DNA of 64,000 bases. Source: Prorocentrum cordatum. Taxonomy: Eukaryota > Sar > Dinophyceae > Prorocentrales > Prorocentraceae. The notes under the pieces are model-generated. The model made no database searches, had not been told where the DNA came from, and worked only from the letters and a program-made list of their open reading frames with translations. This document shows positions 1 to 11,735 of this stretch, piece after piece. Numbering within the stretch: position 1 is the first letter of the stretch; every line of letters begins with the position of its first letter. Made by a program: the position numbers and the translations under genes. The stretch is taken from positions 820,742 through 884,741 of the forward strand of contig CAUYUJ010014183.1 in assembly GCA_963575745.1 (NCBI GenBank), in the 5' to 3' direction.

Positions 1-2010
1 ACAGCCCGAAAGACAAGAGAGACCGCGCACGCGAGCTGTATCTACTACGGTACGTACTGCCGACCAATACCTGCGGGGAGGCCAACATGCGTCGGTGTCA
101 GACATTAGCATCCTGGTTCATTGGCCTCCTATGGGCAAAATACAAGTCAATATCAAAGTCATACACAGCGCGCATACTTGTAACAAATGTTGGAGTACAT
201 GCTCCGTCGATATTTGAACGTCAAAAGGTGCCCCAAAGCCTCATACCCCAAGAAATGATGTGGGCCATCTGCTGGCGAACCGATCTACTATGTGATATGC
301 CAATTGGACGCGCGGTAACACAGCTCGGTTACCTCTTACCCAATACGGGGGCACATGCCACTGTGTGACAGGCAGGGGTCTGAGAAGGCCTTCTGGGCGC
401 CAGGAGTGCGACACAAATGTGTTATCCATGCTTACTCTGCTGGAAGAACAAAAAACGTAACCATACTTTCTCGGCTATCCGCGCGGAGTTCTTTAATCGG
501 CGCTGGGTACCACTCCCTTTCGCGCGGAGCGCGCCAGGGGCGGCGCCAGAGGCGCCGCCATGAGGGCCCAATCCAGATGCAAGAAATATGCGCGGGCCTC
601 AGAAAATTTACGTTTCTGTCGCTTTCCTTCTTCGATCCGTGCCCTACCACTCCGCACCCCCGTCGCAACCCCTGGAGGACCGCGAGCATACGCCGCCTGC
701 GCCACAGCGCAGCTGGTCTTCGAAGCTTGGGCCACCGCTCTGCAGCTGATTGGGTCTGTGAGGCCTCTGGGGCCATCGTGGCATCGCCTGGGGGGGAGGG
801 GCTCTTGGACTCTGGGTGGCATCCGGGAGCCTCCTCGGGGGGCACCTTGGGGCGTGCTGGGGCCGCCTCGGGCCTGTGCCGCGTCCCAGGTTCATCCTGA
901 ACCCTCTCGGGGGGGTCCAGGAGCTGAGTCCGCAAGGGAGCTGAATCTTCGGGGCGGAAGTTCGTCGCCTGATGATGCGGATTCCCCTGATTTGCGGCGC
1001 GGTTGAGGACCGCGGGACAAGTCCACCATGTGACCTCAAGTGCCTACATGTTGAGCAAATTTCCTTTGGCCTGTTGGGTCGTTCTCGTTGGTCCGGGATC
1101 CCTGAATTCATGAGCAATTCCCCTCCAACGAGACCAGCTGAACAGATGGGCCAGACAAGACCTGCTTAACATACGAGAACGGCGCCCGTGCACCGCACTA
1201 TGCTTGGACTCCCTGGAGGCTTCGCTCCAACGCGGTACTGTGCATATGTTTGTTCGCTTTGAAAAAGCAGGAAAAAACTATGCACCGCAGAATTGCTGGG
1301 CAGAGAACCAACGACCCCCTAGGGAGACGTCAACGCGGTACGGTGCACGCAAGTCGCCCGCGGATAACATGCAAACTGCCGAGGTCACATTGTGGACCCT
1401 GTCCCGTGGCCTCGGAGCGAGCGGCGCCAAAACGAACCCTCGGCCCTAGAAGAAGAAGGATCAGCGCAGAAACATGAACAAACCGAAAATCTGGACGGAC
1501 TCATTGGATCCTCGCTTGACCCCTCTCTGTTTGGGGGTCCAGAAGACGGTGCGGTGACAGACCGTGCGGTGACCCCGGAATCCCTTCGAAAGACCTCACC
1601 GCACAGCCCATCGCCGTAAATTTGGGGCCTCGGAGGCCCTGCTCGCCCCGGGCGCTCTCGGACCCGCGCTAGAATCCCAAGACTGTGCGGCCACCGCGCC
1701 GTCGGTGAGGGCGCCTTCGCTGCCAGGGGCGCGCGGGGGCGGCGTGAGGGAGCGGCGCCGGATGTGCGTGGCCTGGCCCTGCGCAATGCATGCGCCTCCT
1801 CGGTGGGGCTTCGGGCTGCGCGCAGACAGCCCTCGAAAAGGCAGTCCGGGCTGGCCTCGACAGGCCCCCCGAGCAGGGCTCGACCGAAACAATGTTTCTC
1901 GTGTTCGTTTGGTTTTCGTTTTTCCCTCGTTTTGTCTCCAGTCCGCCATTGCGGTAAAACGAAATCGAAACGAGAACGGCACAACACCGCTTAGGTCCAC
2001 GTCACCCCTG
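1..2010. other. Unassigned GC-rich sequence
   Basis: No protein family could be recognised in any frame. The open frames here are short, overlap on both strands and have the Arg/Pro/Gly-rich look of chance reading through GC-rich DNA. The stretch around 1541-1625 contains a motif (GTGCGGTGAC repeats, then CGAAAGACCTCACCGCAC) that recurs near 53.1-53.3 kb, so at least part of it is dispersed repeat. Exons of a spliced gene cannot be excluded. Confidence 0.5.
1541..1625 (+). repeat. Dispersed repeat with GTGCGGTGA motifs, copy 1
   Basis: The segment has two closely spaced copies of GTGCGGTGAC, followed by CGAAAGACCTCACCGCAC and a CCATCGCCG tail. The same parts occur at 53,085-53,290, where CGAAAGACCTCACCGCAC is followed by GGTCCATCACCG and then ACCGTGCGGTCACC and further CACCGCACCG motifs. 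The direct and inverted CACCGCAC/GTGCGGTG units would allow short hairpins. Function unknown. Confidence 0.5.
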
Positions 2011-2012
2011 CC

Positions 2013-2160
2013 CCCGAGTAGTCCAAGCTGACCTCATCAACAGGCTCCCCGAGTAGTCCGAGACGGTCCCCCCCCCCCGGGGCGCGAGAGGCGCCCCAGA
2101 GGCGCCCCAAGGGGCGCCGCGGGACTTGGGGGGCATGTTGAGGTCAGCCCGGACTACCTG
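2013..2160. repeat. Nested GC-rich inverted repeat
   Basis: Outer arms at about 2015-2041 (GAGTAGTCCAAGCTGACCTCATCAAC) and 2136-2158 (GTTGAGGTCAGCCCGGACTAC) are imperfect reverse complements. Between them lie two strong inner hairpins: GGGGCGC/GCGCCCC at about 2079-2097 and the perfect GGCGCCCC-AA-GGGGCGCC at 2101-2118. A second GAGTAGTCCGAG copy lies at about 2050. The arrangement resembles a small foldback element. No target-site duplication could be identified. Confidence 0.55.
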
Positions 2161-2169
2161 GGCGAGCTG

Positions 2170-3485
2170 TCCGTGCGCAGCTGGAGGCCTTACCACGCCT
2201 CATGCCCTGCAGGAGCGGTCTGCGTGGCCGGGGATGGTCTTCGGAAGGATTCGGAAAGGTTCTCGTCGTTTTGTGGGGAATGGGGAAACCACTCCCCGAC
2301 AAGCCCTGGACTTTCTGACCACATGCTTTTTCGAGTTCCGAGCTATTGTGAGACTTCTTGCCCTGCGTGATCCCTTTTGCCTCTTGCGATCCCTTCTGAC
2401 CGAATTCTTCTTCGAGGCCCAGACTTCTTGCGATTATTCCTGCGTGGCCGCCAGTGGGGAGAATTAGTAGAAGCATGAAACACAAAAAGCGGCTAACATA
2501 ATTAGATTGGGATCGGGCCCAGCCGGAGAGTAACAAACAGCAGCACAGTCATACCAATTATTGAAATCAAAGAGGGCTTGGAATCTGGACATCAATTCTT
2601 GCGATTCTGACGTAATCCTTCTGCGATTTTTCTTCGAAGCCCTGCCCCATCTGCTTCGGCAGGCAGGCCGAGGCCCCGCCCCCATCCTGCGTGAGGCCCA
2701 AGTCCGCGAGGCCGCCGGGGCCTCGGCGGTGCAGTGGCTGGGGGCGACGGCAAAGCGACCACGATGAGGAAAACGACAAGGAAGAGGACGAGGACGACGG
2801 AGGCGACGACGACGACGACGATGACGACTTGGAGGGCTGGTGGGCCGTGAGCCTGCACACAAGAGGGCGTCGATTATAAACTGCGCCTTGACTTTCCTTC
2901 GCGAGATTACCACCTCGGCCATGCTTATGCGGCAATTCACGGGGGGCTGCGAAACCATGATGTTGGCTTTTGCAGATCGACGCTGATCGACGCTGACCTA
3001 TACGCAGGTCGAAACAAATCGACAGCACATCGGCGCGGTCATGCCGTCCAGAAGCTGAATTTCGAAGGCACACGACACTTCCACGGATGACATCCGGACC
3101 AACTCGGAAAGACATTTCAATTCGATGTTATGATGCGGCGGGGCGCCGGTGGCTGAGCACCCTCGGCTTGCACGCCCACCCGTGGGCAAGCCCAATGCAA
3201 ACGTAGCAAAGGCGTGCTGGTCAGGCCCGTGGTGGCCCGAGACTGGCGCACAGTCGAAACATTGTTCGCGAAAACAAGCCTCCGTCCAGCCTCGCACTTG
3301 TCACATTGATGCCTCCTTGTGCGCTGGGTGCTTCGCCACGTTGCCGACCGTTGCCGCTTCGTTGAGCCTGTACCTTGCACCACGTATGCTGCACCACATA
3401 GATTACACCACGTAGTTTTTGATCACATTGCTGACACATCCATAGCGCGATAATGGACTGCCTGGGGTTCACGCTGGATCACATG
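2170..3485. other. Unassigned; contains a short (GAC)n tract
   Basis: No gene is recognised. A short GAC/GACGAC microsatellite lies at about 2785-2830. The rest is mixed-composition sequence with no convincing long coding frame. Confidence 0.5.
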
Positions 3486-4555
3486 CGCATGTCTGTGTGT
3501 ATGTATGTATGTGCCTCTATATGTATATATATACATATACACCTATACGACCACCCTTCGGGTGATAAGGAGGTTCGGGGGGGGAGGAACCAACGTCTCA
3601 CTCTATCGGTCTCACTATCGATCTCACAATCGATCTCACTATCGGTCTCGCTCGATCGATCTCATTCGATCGATCGCACAATCGATCTCACAATCGATCT
3701 CACATTCGGTATAACTATCGATCCCACTATCGATATCACAATCGATATCACAATCAATGTCATCCTCATCATCAACATCATCGTCATCAACTTCATCATC
3801 AACATCATCATCGTGATCATCATCGGGACACCATCATCATCGTCACATCATCACCATCATCATCAACATCATCATCAACACCATCATCAACATCATCATC
3901 GGGACACAATCATCGTCACCATCAACATCATCAACATCATCATCATCATCATCATCATCATCGGGACACTATTATCGCAGCATAGGAACACCACCATCAG
4001 CATCATCATCATCCCATTATCATGATCAAGAACAACATCATCAACATCATCATAATCGGGACACCATCATCATCAATAACACCATCATCACCATCAACGT
4101 CATCAGCCGCATCATCATCATCGGAACTCCATCATCATCGTCACAATCATCATCATCACCATCATCGCTCATCACCAACATCATCGGGACACCATCATCA
4201 ACATCAACATCTGCATCATCATCACCATCACTGGACCACCATCATCAAAATCATCATCATCACCACCATCATCATCGTCATCATCAACACCATCATCATC
4301 ATCATCGGGACACCATCAGCGTCATCATCATCACAATCAGTATCACCATCATCGGGACACCATCATCATCATCATCACCATTATCACCAACAGCATCATC
4401 ATTAACCTCATCATCATCATCGGGAGGGACACCAGCATCATCATCTTCATCATCATCATCAAATCATCTGATTACCAACAACACCATCAGGGTCATCTAC
4501 ATCATCGTCATCATCGGGGCACCAGCATCATCATCAGCTACATCATCATCACCAA

Positions 4556-4598
<43 letters not shown>

Positions 4599-4735
4599 GG
4601 GGCACCATCATCATCACCACCATCACCATCATCGTCATCATCAACATCGTCATCATCATCAGCATCATCGTCGGGACACCATCATCATCACCACCATTAC
4701 CATCAGCATCATCATCGTCAACATAATCAACATCG

Positions 4736-4767
<32 letters not shown>

Positions 4768-5048
4768 GTCATTGGGACACCGACGGGACACCGGCGGGAC
4801 ACCGTCGGGACACCGCGCGCCACGGGCCCCCTTGCGGGACACCGGCGGGACACCGCGAGGCACCGGTTGCCGGAAGGGAGACTTTTGGTCCGGCCGCGCC
4901 TCAGCTACAGGAGACTTATTTCTCGCCCGCCCACGCAGCTTCGCCTCGCCCGCACGCACGGCACGCACGAACACGAAACCGAAACCGATATCCCGGTAGG
5001 GGGGCTCTCCGTTCCACTTCGATCTCACCCCCTCACCTCCGATCTATT
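3486..5048 (+). repeat. Composite simple-repeat element, copy A (complete)
   Basis: The element begins after a TATG/TATA-rich lead with a conserved head at 3545-3575 (GACCACCCTTCGGGTG hairpin, then ATAAGGAGGTT). A minisatellite of ATCGATCTCACT-type units follows (about 3600-3757), then about 1 kb of CAT/ATC trinucleotide repeat punctuated by GGGACACC (3757-4775), then a block of GGGACACCG units (about 4776-4865). It ends with a conserved tail at about 4930-5046 (CGCAGCTTCGCCTCGCCCGC through TTCGATCTCACCC to CTCACCTCCGAT). Head and/or tail recur in copies B, C and D with different simple-repeat cores. The long His/Ser/Ile open frames across it are by-products of the trinucleotide array. Confidence 0.8.
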
Positions 5049-5094
5049 TATATGGTCACCCCCTGCCATCATACATATTCCTCCTTTTCCTCGA

Positions 5095-5935
5095 CTGCTC
5101 CCACACACCGACCGTTGAAAACGCTGTGTTTTCAAGCTTCTCCACCCTCTCCAACTCTTCCTAAAGACTGATCGTTGAAAAATACTGTTTTTATATTGCA
5201 TCCAGCTTTTGCAAATTTTCCCAGAAACTGATCGCTGGCAAATAAAATATGTTCCGGCTTTCCCACATTTTCCGAAAAACTGATAATTGAACAACCGTTG
5301 CGTTTCCAACTTTTCCAGCTTTCCCAGAGACCGACCGTGGAACAGCGATTTGTTGTCCAGCCTGTCCAGCCTCTCCAACCCTTTGAAAAACCCTGCATTT
5401 TCCAGCTGTCTCAAAATTGCCCAGAGGCCGACTGTTGAACGAAGTTGTAATTGCCAGCTGTTCCATCTTTTCACAAAACGTATCCTTTGACAAACGCTGT
5501 GCGTTTTCAGCTTTCCCAACTTGTCATTTGTTCCCAGAGAGTGACCGTTGAACAAAACTATGTCTTTAGTTGTTCCCCACTTTTCCAACTGTTTCAGAAA
5601 CTAGCCTTTGAAGAAAGAGTGGCATGTTCCAGCTTTTGCCAGAGACGGACCGTTGACAATGCTGTGCTGTCAAACTTTTCGAATTGTTCCCAAATCGTGG
5701 CCGCTCAAAAGCGATATGTGCTCCAACTGTTCCAACTGTTCGAAATTTTCCAAACACTACCGTGCTGCGTAGCCTCTCAAACAGAAGAACAGTCTGTCTC
5801 TGGGAATTTTGGACAGCTGGAACACACTGCGCTTTCTCAACGAAAGGTTTTTCGGAAAAGATGGAGCAGGTGTAAAACATATATGTTCAAAGGTCAGTCC
5901 CTGGGAGAAGCTGGAAAAACTAAATGTGAACAACA
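5095..5935. repeat. ~55-bp minisatellite with orientation switch
   Basis: Imperfect units of roughly 50-62 bp share a core like CCCAGAGACCGACCGTTGAACAA followed by CTGTGTTTTCCAGCTTTTCCAAC. Core positions include about 5109, 5169, 5229, 5281, 5332, 5428, 5490, 5543, 5606, 5648 and 5704. From about 5790 to 5935 the same core appears reverse-complemented (TCTGTCTCTGGGAATTTTGGA; GGTCAGTCCCTGGGAGAAGC), so the array is partly palindromic. The AT content is higher than in the surroundings. The open frames are chance products of the repeat. Confidence 0.8.
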
Positions 5936-5964
5936 ATCACGCCCTGTTCGGGACTTGGACCCGC

Positions 5965-6080
5965 GCACCCAAGAATAGCGTGTCGCTCGGCCCCGCGGGA
6001 CGGAATGCTCGGAAAGGCTTGGGACGTCGACGCTCGGGGACTGTGCCGTGAATGGCGTGTCGCTCCGAAGCGTGCAGGGC
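5965..6080 (+). repeat. Dispersed repeat (AGCGTGTCGCTC...CTCGGGACGTTGACGCT), copy 1
   Basis: The order of motifs here (ATAGCGTGTCGCTC, a GCGGGA block, GCTCGGAAAGG, GGGACGTCGACGCT, then a second GGCGTGTCGCTCCGAAGCGTG) matches 44,290-44,405 in the same orientation. That second site has the same order with point differences and small indels. It is a dispersed family with at least two members in the window and no recognised coding capacity. Confidence 0.6.
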
Positions 6081-8875
6081 AAGAAACAGCGGCGCGACAC
6101 GTTGGGCCAAAGCTCATATTGAATGTGCTCGTCGACGTCGTCGTCGTCGTCATTGTGGGGGCGCCCGTCTGATCACATGTCGCATCCGCCGACAGTCCGC
6201 CAACGGAGCCGCCCCCGCTTTGTCTTTCCGCTGGCCTCTCGCCTGGGCGCGTGAAGCCAACTCCTGGATCTCTCGACTCCAAAGCCTTTACTCAGGGAAG
6301 CCCAACTGATGTCCGGCTTTCTGGCCTCTTGGAGATATAATAGGACGAACTGGCCGACGCGCCCGAATACGGCGGGATCCCCGAACTAGGCTACCGTCGC
6401 ATTGAATCCAACGGCTCATGCTTCTCTTATCGGGCACGAGCGTCACTTAGCGACAGCATGTCTCACATGTCTTTGTCTTGGGGTCCTGGGTGGCCTGAGG
6501 GTAGTGCAGGAAGACGTTCTGGAAGATACGATAAGGAACGTTCAGATGAATAGATAACATTCAGCCGCTGAGGGAGTTGATTGGGATGACGATCCAATTA
6601 TTTCAGTGACGACGGCGACGCCCACGAACAGGCCCAGACCCCAATGATCAACCATCGCTCTGGAGGGCGTTGCTGCGTGATCCCCCCTCATGGATATTTC
6701 TTCATTGCCGACCTACATCAGGCGCGAGAGGCGCCTACGGGGCTCTTTCGGCTGAGGGGGGACGATAGAGGGAGGGGGAATGGCGAACGAGGGACACATC
6801 GACCTGGAATCGGCGATACGTCGCCGACAGAGCCGCGACGGTCTCCCAATAGCGCGCCCGCATGCTCCTGGGCTGGCCGAGACAGATAAGGCCCACCTGA
6901 TTGGCAACGAGCGGACGATGGGAGATCGATGCGTTCCCTCCCCTGGGCTGACCCCCCCCCTCCCCCGTCGGCGCCCCTGATCTTGCTTCCGAGCCAGAAC
7001 TTGGGCCTCCGGTGGCCGTTCGGGACGATCTCGGCACCCCCAGAATGCTCCCGGCGAGGCGCAGTTGCTGGAAGGCACCCCGATGCCGCACCGCAGAGAG
7101 CCCACGAACACAGCCGAAAACCTGAAACCTCAATCAAACGGGGTTGCGTGGCGAGGCCCCAAAAAACAATTCGAACTTAACGCAAGCCGGGACTCGCTTG
7201 CACGCCTTCTCGGCCCAGCGCTGCTAGAAATGGCGAGGGAGCGGGAAGGGGGGAAGGAAAATGCCATGCAAGTAGACTGTCCAGAATCTACACAAAAAAG
7301 GCTTCGGCTGCCTGTTCAAGAAGAGTGAGGAATGGGTGAGGGCCCTCCCGCGGTGCGCCGCCGGGAAACATCCACGTCCACAGCTTCCTGGGGAGTCCTG
7401 CCCAGGGCTCCTGGGGAGCGGCGGATGTGGAATGTGGGGGCTTCCTGCTGATCACCCCCCTCTGCGAGCCTCGCAGAGGGGGGGTGATCTTCGCATCGCA
7501 TCACCCTAGACCAGCCGACGTCATAGCCTTTGCCACGGCGTGGCTCCCCAGAGCTTTGAACCCCTACCCGAGGGCCAGCCCGTCCTCACGCGCCATGCAT
7601 GCTAACTTGCCAGAACCAGACCAAACAAGAACCGCCTATCGTTGCCACGAGTGGGAACACGAACCACGAATCCGAGCCTTCTGTCCCAAGAGGCCCCGTG
7701 CAAGCCCCGCTGCCTTCTCGAGCAAGCGCCGCCCAGAATGCTGCGCTGGCACGGTGACGGAACTACCGGATGCAAAACAGCCGCCTGACGTGGCCCCCCA
7801 TCGGCGGCCGCTCGGACGCCGTCCCCGCCTTTGCCGCCAGGCGTGGCCCCGCCCCGTCGGGGTTCCCGCGCTGCGCCCCTGCAGACTTTGCGCGCGCGGG
7901 GCCGCGCGCCCGAGCGGGGCGCCCCAACACGGCAGGGCCACCTCGTAGAGGGCTCGCCTCTCCTCTCGGGTCGGAGACAAGATAAATAGGAATAGCAATC
8001 CCAACCCCAACAGTAAGTACAAACGAAGGAATAGCACTAACAACTCTACAGCCTGTGGTGGCAGTAACCACCAGAACAAACAAATAGGCATCATAAGAAG
8101 ACGGAGCCAGTCACACGGAGCCGATTCGCTGACCCACCCCTTGCTGACCTCCCCCCTCGTGTCCTTCCCCCCCCCGATCCTCGTGGCCCTGGAAATACTC
8201 GGCCGCGTAAAGAGAGATCAGCAGGGTGGACCTGGGGTGGGGGGGAAGGCAAGGAGACAGGTTGATGCGACGCACGGCTGCGCTGGGTGCGCGCTCGGAC
8301 CCCAGGGAGGCAAGAGAGAGAAAGGAGTGATGATGAGAATGCCCAATCTCCAATTGCGATCAACGCCTTGCACCTGGGAGGGGGAGTTCCGTGCAGGCCC
8401 CTAGCGGGCCTCGCTGGCCTGACTTAGGATTTTGGGCCAGCCACGGTGGAGTCGCTTGTAATGCTAAACCCCTGTGGGTATGGCCTGCTACTCGCAGTGG
8501 GAAGGGCTGGAACTCGGGGGGAGGCGGGCCCGGAACAGGAGGAAGAAGGATGACTGGCACGTGGATCGAGGGCCTTGCCGTCTTCCCGGAGCCGCTCCCG
8601 GGGACGCATCACCCCGCTCAGGGTCGACGTGCCATCGCTCGGACATTCCCCGTGCATTTCTGGCTTCGTGCGTTCTTGTTTCTGTCAGGGTGGTCCAAGA
8701 TGCTCCAAAGATGCTTCAAGGTCAGAATTTCCTGGCTTACCATGGGGGCGACGGGTGCTGAGGGAAACGGGTCCTGGACCCTGGGGCCTTCTCCCCCAGT
8801 ACCAATTCTTCACCCTGGGACGTTTTCTGACAGTCCCGGAGCCCGTGGGGGGCCCCTGGGAAGAAGCTGAACTCG
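6080..8875. other. Unassigned intergenic or intronic sequence
   Basis: No protein family was recognised on either strand. GCGAGAGGCGCC at about 6723 echoes the inner hairpin at about 2081-2095. A strong hairpin is annotated separately at 7450-7489. From about 8875 the sequence passes into the CTCGGACCCGG satellite. Confidence 0.5.
7450..7489. repeat. Near-perfect 18-bp-arm hairpin
   Basis: The left arm GATCACCCCCCTCTGCGA and right arm TCGCAGAGGGGGGGTGATC are reverse complements apart from one extra base in the G/C run, with a 3-nt loop. The stem is long enough to extrude as a DNA cruciform or fold in RNA. There is no U-tract and no neighbouring gene, so I do not call it a terminator. Confidence 0.75.
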
Positions 8876-10480
8876 GACCCGGCTGAACTCGGACCCAGCT
8901 GAACTCGGACCCGGCTGATCTCGGACCCGGCTGCTCTCGGACCCGCTGAACTCGGACCCGGCTGAAATCGGACCCGGCTGATCTCGGACCCGGCTGATCT
9001 CGGACCCGGCTGATCTCGGACCCGGCTGAACTCGGACCCGGCTGATCTCGGACCCGGCTGATCTCGGACCCGGCCTGCCTCCGGCGCTCCTCCCGGCTTC
9101 CGGCTGGGGTTTTCCCGCCCAGCGCTCCTCCCGGCCTCTGGCCGGGCTGCTCCCGGCCCGGCCTCTGGCCAGGGTGCTCCTGGCCCGGCTCCACAGGCCG
9201 GCGCTCCCCCGGGCGGCGTCTTCCCGGCGTCTCCGACCCGGCTGAACTCGGACCCGGCTGAACTCGGACCCGGCTGATCTCGGACCCGGCTGATCTCGGA
9301 CCCGGCCTGCCTCCGGCGCTCCTCTTGGCTTCTGCCTGGGGTTCTCCCGCCCGCCGCTCTTCCCGGCCTCTGGGGCCTCTGGCCGGGGTGCTCCCGGGCC
9401 CGGCTCCACAAGCCGGCGCTCCCCCGGCCGGCGTCTCCTCGGCGTCTCCGACCCGGCAGAACTCGGACCCGGCTGATCTCGGACCCGGCTGATCTCGGAT
9501 CCGGCTGAACTCGGACCCGGCTGATCTCGGACCAGGCTGATCTCGGACCCGGCTTGCCTCCGGCGCTCCTCCCAGCTTCCGGCTGGGGTTCTCCCGCCCG
9601 GCGCTCCCCCCGGCCTCTGGCTGGGGGTGCTCCCCGCCCGGCTCCACGCCGGCGCTCCCCTGGCCGCCGGCGTCTCCCCGCCATCCCGCCGTCTCGGACC
9701 CGGCTGATCTCGGACCCGGCCGAACTCGGACCCGGCTGATCTCGGACCCGGCTGATCTCGGACTCGGCCTGCCTCCGGCGCTCCTCCCGGCTTCCGGCTG
9801 GGGTTCCCCCGCCCGGCGCTCCTCCCGGCCTCTGGCTGGGGGTGCTCCAGGCCCGGCTCCTGGCCGGCGCTCCCCCGGCCGGCGCCCCCCCGGCTGAACT
9901 CGGACCCGGCTGATCTCTGACCCGGCTGAAGTCGGACCCGGCTGATCTCGGACCCGGCTGATCTCGGACCCGGCCTGCCTCCGGCGCTCCTGCCGGCTTC
10001 TGGCTGGGGTTCTCCCGCCCGCCGTTCCTCCCGGCCTCTGGCCGGGGTGCTCCCGGCCCGGCTCCACGGGCCGGCGCTCCCCCGGCCAGCGTCTCCTCGG
10101 CGTCTCTCGGACCCGGCTGATCTCGGACCCGGCTGATCTCGGACCCGGCTGAACTCGGACCCGGCTGATCTCGGACCCGGCTGATCTCGGACTCGGCCTG
10201 CTTCCGGCGCTCCTCCCAGCTTCCGGCTGGGGTTTTCCCGCCCGGCGCTCCCCCCCGCCTCTGGCTGGGGGTGCTCCTGGCCCGGCTCCACGCCGGCGCT
10301 CCCCTGGCCGCCGCCGTCTGACCGCCATCCCGCCGTCTCGGACCCAGCTGACCTCGGACCTGGTCTCGCCTGGGCGTTCCCGGCGCGCCCGTCCTCTCTG
10401 GCTGCACTCGGACCCGGCTCATTTCGGACTTGCCTGAACTCCGAGTCGGTCGATTTCGCTACTGGCTGATCTCAGACCCA
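8875..10480. repeat. 16-bp CTCGGACCCGGCTGAT satellite in ~206-247-bp higher-order units
   Basis: Runs of the 16-bp unit CTGATCTCGGACCCGG (or CTGAACTCGGACCCGG) alternate with a GC-rich spacer of about 150 bp that begins CCTGCCTCCGGCGCTCCTCCC. The spacer starts at about 9074, 9306, 9553, 9768, 9974 and 10197, giving six higher-order units of 206 to 247 bp. All three minus frames stay open for about 500 codons, because the repeat lacks stops on that strand. These Arg/Pro/Gly/Ser-rich translations are therefore not evidence of a gene. The same 16-bp satellite reappears at 17,085-17,560. Confidence 0.85.
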
Positions 10481-10679
10481 CCTCCTGCCAGGTGCGATCC
10501 CGCCGGTCCTCCCGACTTCCGCCTCGGGTTCTTCCGGCCGGCGCCCTCCCGCCTCCGGCGCTTTCCCGGTCGGCGTTTCCTCGGCGGTCTGGCGCTGTCC
10601 CGGCTCTCGGCCGGCGCGCCACCGGCGCTCACCCGGCGGCTCCGGTGCCTCTCCGGCGCTCTCCTGGTGCCTCAATGTC

Positions 10680-10900
10680 CGCGGCGAGCACGCGAGAGCC
10701 CCATGTTGAAAAGTAACCTCCCTCCATCCCTGCACTGCGACAGACGTTCACGACGATTGTCCGCGGCCATCAGGCGAGAGCCCCATTTTGGAAAGGAACC
10801 TCCCTCCACCCGTGTAACAGACTTCAAGACGATTGCACGCGGCGCTAAGGCGAGAGCCGCATTGTGAACACAAACCGCCCTCCATCGTGTAAATGTTGCA
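10680..10900 (-). repeat. ~83-bp tandem repeat, three units (family shared with 59-60 kb)
   Basis: Three imperfect units contain, on the plus strand, GGCGAGAGCC(C/G)CATTTTG, then AACCTCCCTCCA, then ACGATTG(T/C)(A/C)CGCGGC. On the minus strand this reads as a GGAGGG...GGCTCTCGCCTTAGCGCCGCG...CGTCTTGAA unit. The same unit occurs once at 58,905-59,005 and about three times at 59,880-60,140 in the opposite orientation. No coding function is evident. Confidence 0.7.
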
Positions 10901-11530
10901 CAATAGTACACTTCAGGATCATACATGGCGATCGTACATGGCAAGGGAGTCTCTGGCGAAACGCCTGCCTCCCCCCCTCTACACACACGTTCCGTGGTGC
11001 GCCAGGGAGGATTTCTTTCTAAGGGGAGAGGATGGAGGAGGACGAGGAGGAGCGGGAGAAAATGAAGAACGGGAGCCGTGGCCGTCTTACGGGCTCTGTG
11101 GCCGCCCTGTTCGCGCGTGTGGGCGGTTTTGAAGGTGTCCTTGGGCCCAGGGCGGGCGGCCCTACAGCACTTCCCCCATCCTTTCACATGGGCCACAGGA
11201 GCATGCTCAGACGCCCACGCCGTGCAGGCATGCACTTGGATATTGACGTGCATTTTCGCGCGGTGGCTCTCAGGCTCAGAATGGCCATGGCAATGTCGAC
11301 GGTGATGATGGCAGCGACGGCGGACTACGATTCCGACGGCGACGACTGCGGCCACGGAGACCATCACGTCGACGACGACGACGACGACGACGACGTCCTC
11401 TTCCTCCCTCCTCCCTGCCCCTCCTTCCTTCCCTCCTCCTTCCTCCTTGCTCCTCACCTCCCGTCTCCTGTGCAGGAGACTCGGCGGCAGCTGTAATCCC
11501 GGGAATGGGTTCCAGGGGATCTTTCTCCAG
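10900..11530. other. Unassigned; purine-rich patch and (GAC)n tract
   Basis: The stretch holds a GGAGGACGAGGAGG-type purine patch near 11,030 and a (GAC)n microsatellite at about 11,369-11,396. A perfect 7-bp hairpin (GTCTCCT-GTGC-AGGAGAC) lies at 11,463-11,480. No gene is recognised. Confidence 0.5.
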
Positions 11531-11534
11531 CCTT

Positions 11535-11735
11535 TGTGGCCTTGCACTCTGTGTCTTTCAGGTGTGGCATGCGTTGTCATGCCTTGCGTTGTCATGCATT
11601 CCATTGTTGTGCAATGCAGCGCAGCTCCTTCCAAGTTTCCATTGCACTGCCTTGCATTGTTCTGCCTTCTTGACTTCGCTTTGCGATACATTGCATTCCA
11701 TTGCGATCCATAGCATTCGCTTTGAGTCCTTTGTG
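11535..11735 (+). repeat. Degenerate ATTGC/ATTCC pentamer-type repeat
   Basis: Words such as TGCGTTGTCATGC, TTGCATTGTTCTGCC and CATTGCATTCCATTGCGATCC recur irregularly over about 200 bp directly upstream of the glycosyltransferase gene. The pattern is an eroded short tandem repeat. A promoter role cannot be judged from the sequence. Confidence 0.5.

Noticed and set aside
3453-4405. Plus-strand ORFs rich in His, Ser and Ile
   Set aside because: Produced by CAT/ATC trinucleotide repeats of composite element A.
8685-10422. Three overlapping minus-strand ORFs of about 490-560 aa, Arg/Pro/Gly/Ser-rich
   Set aside because: They are three frames of the same 16-bp satellite, which lacks stop codons on that strand; no frame shows family features.
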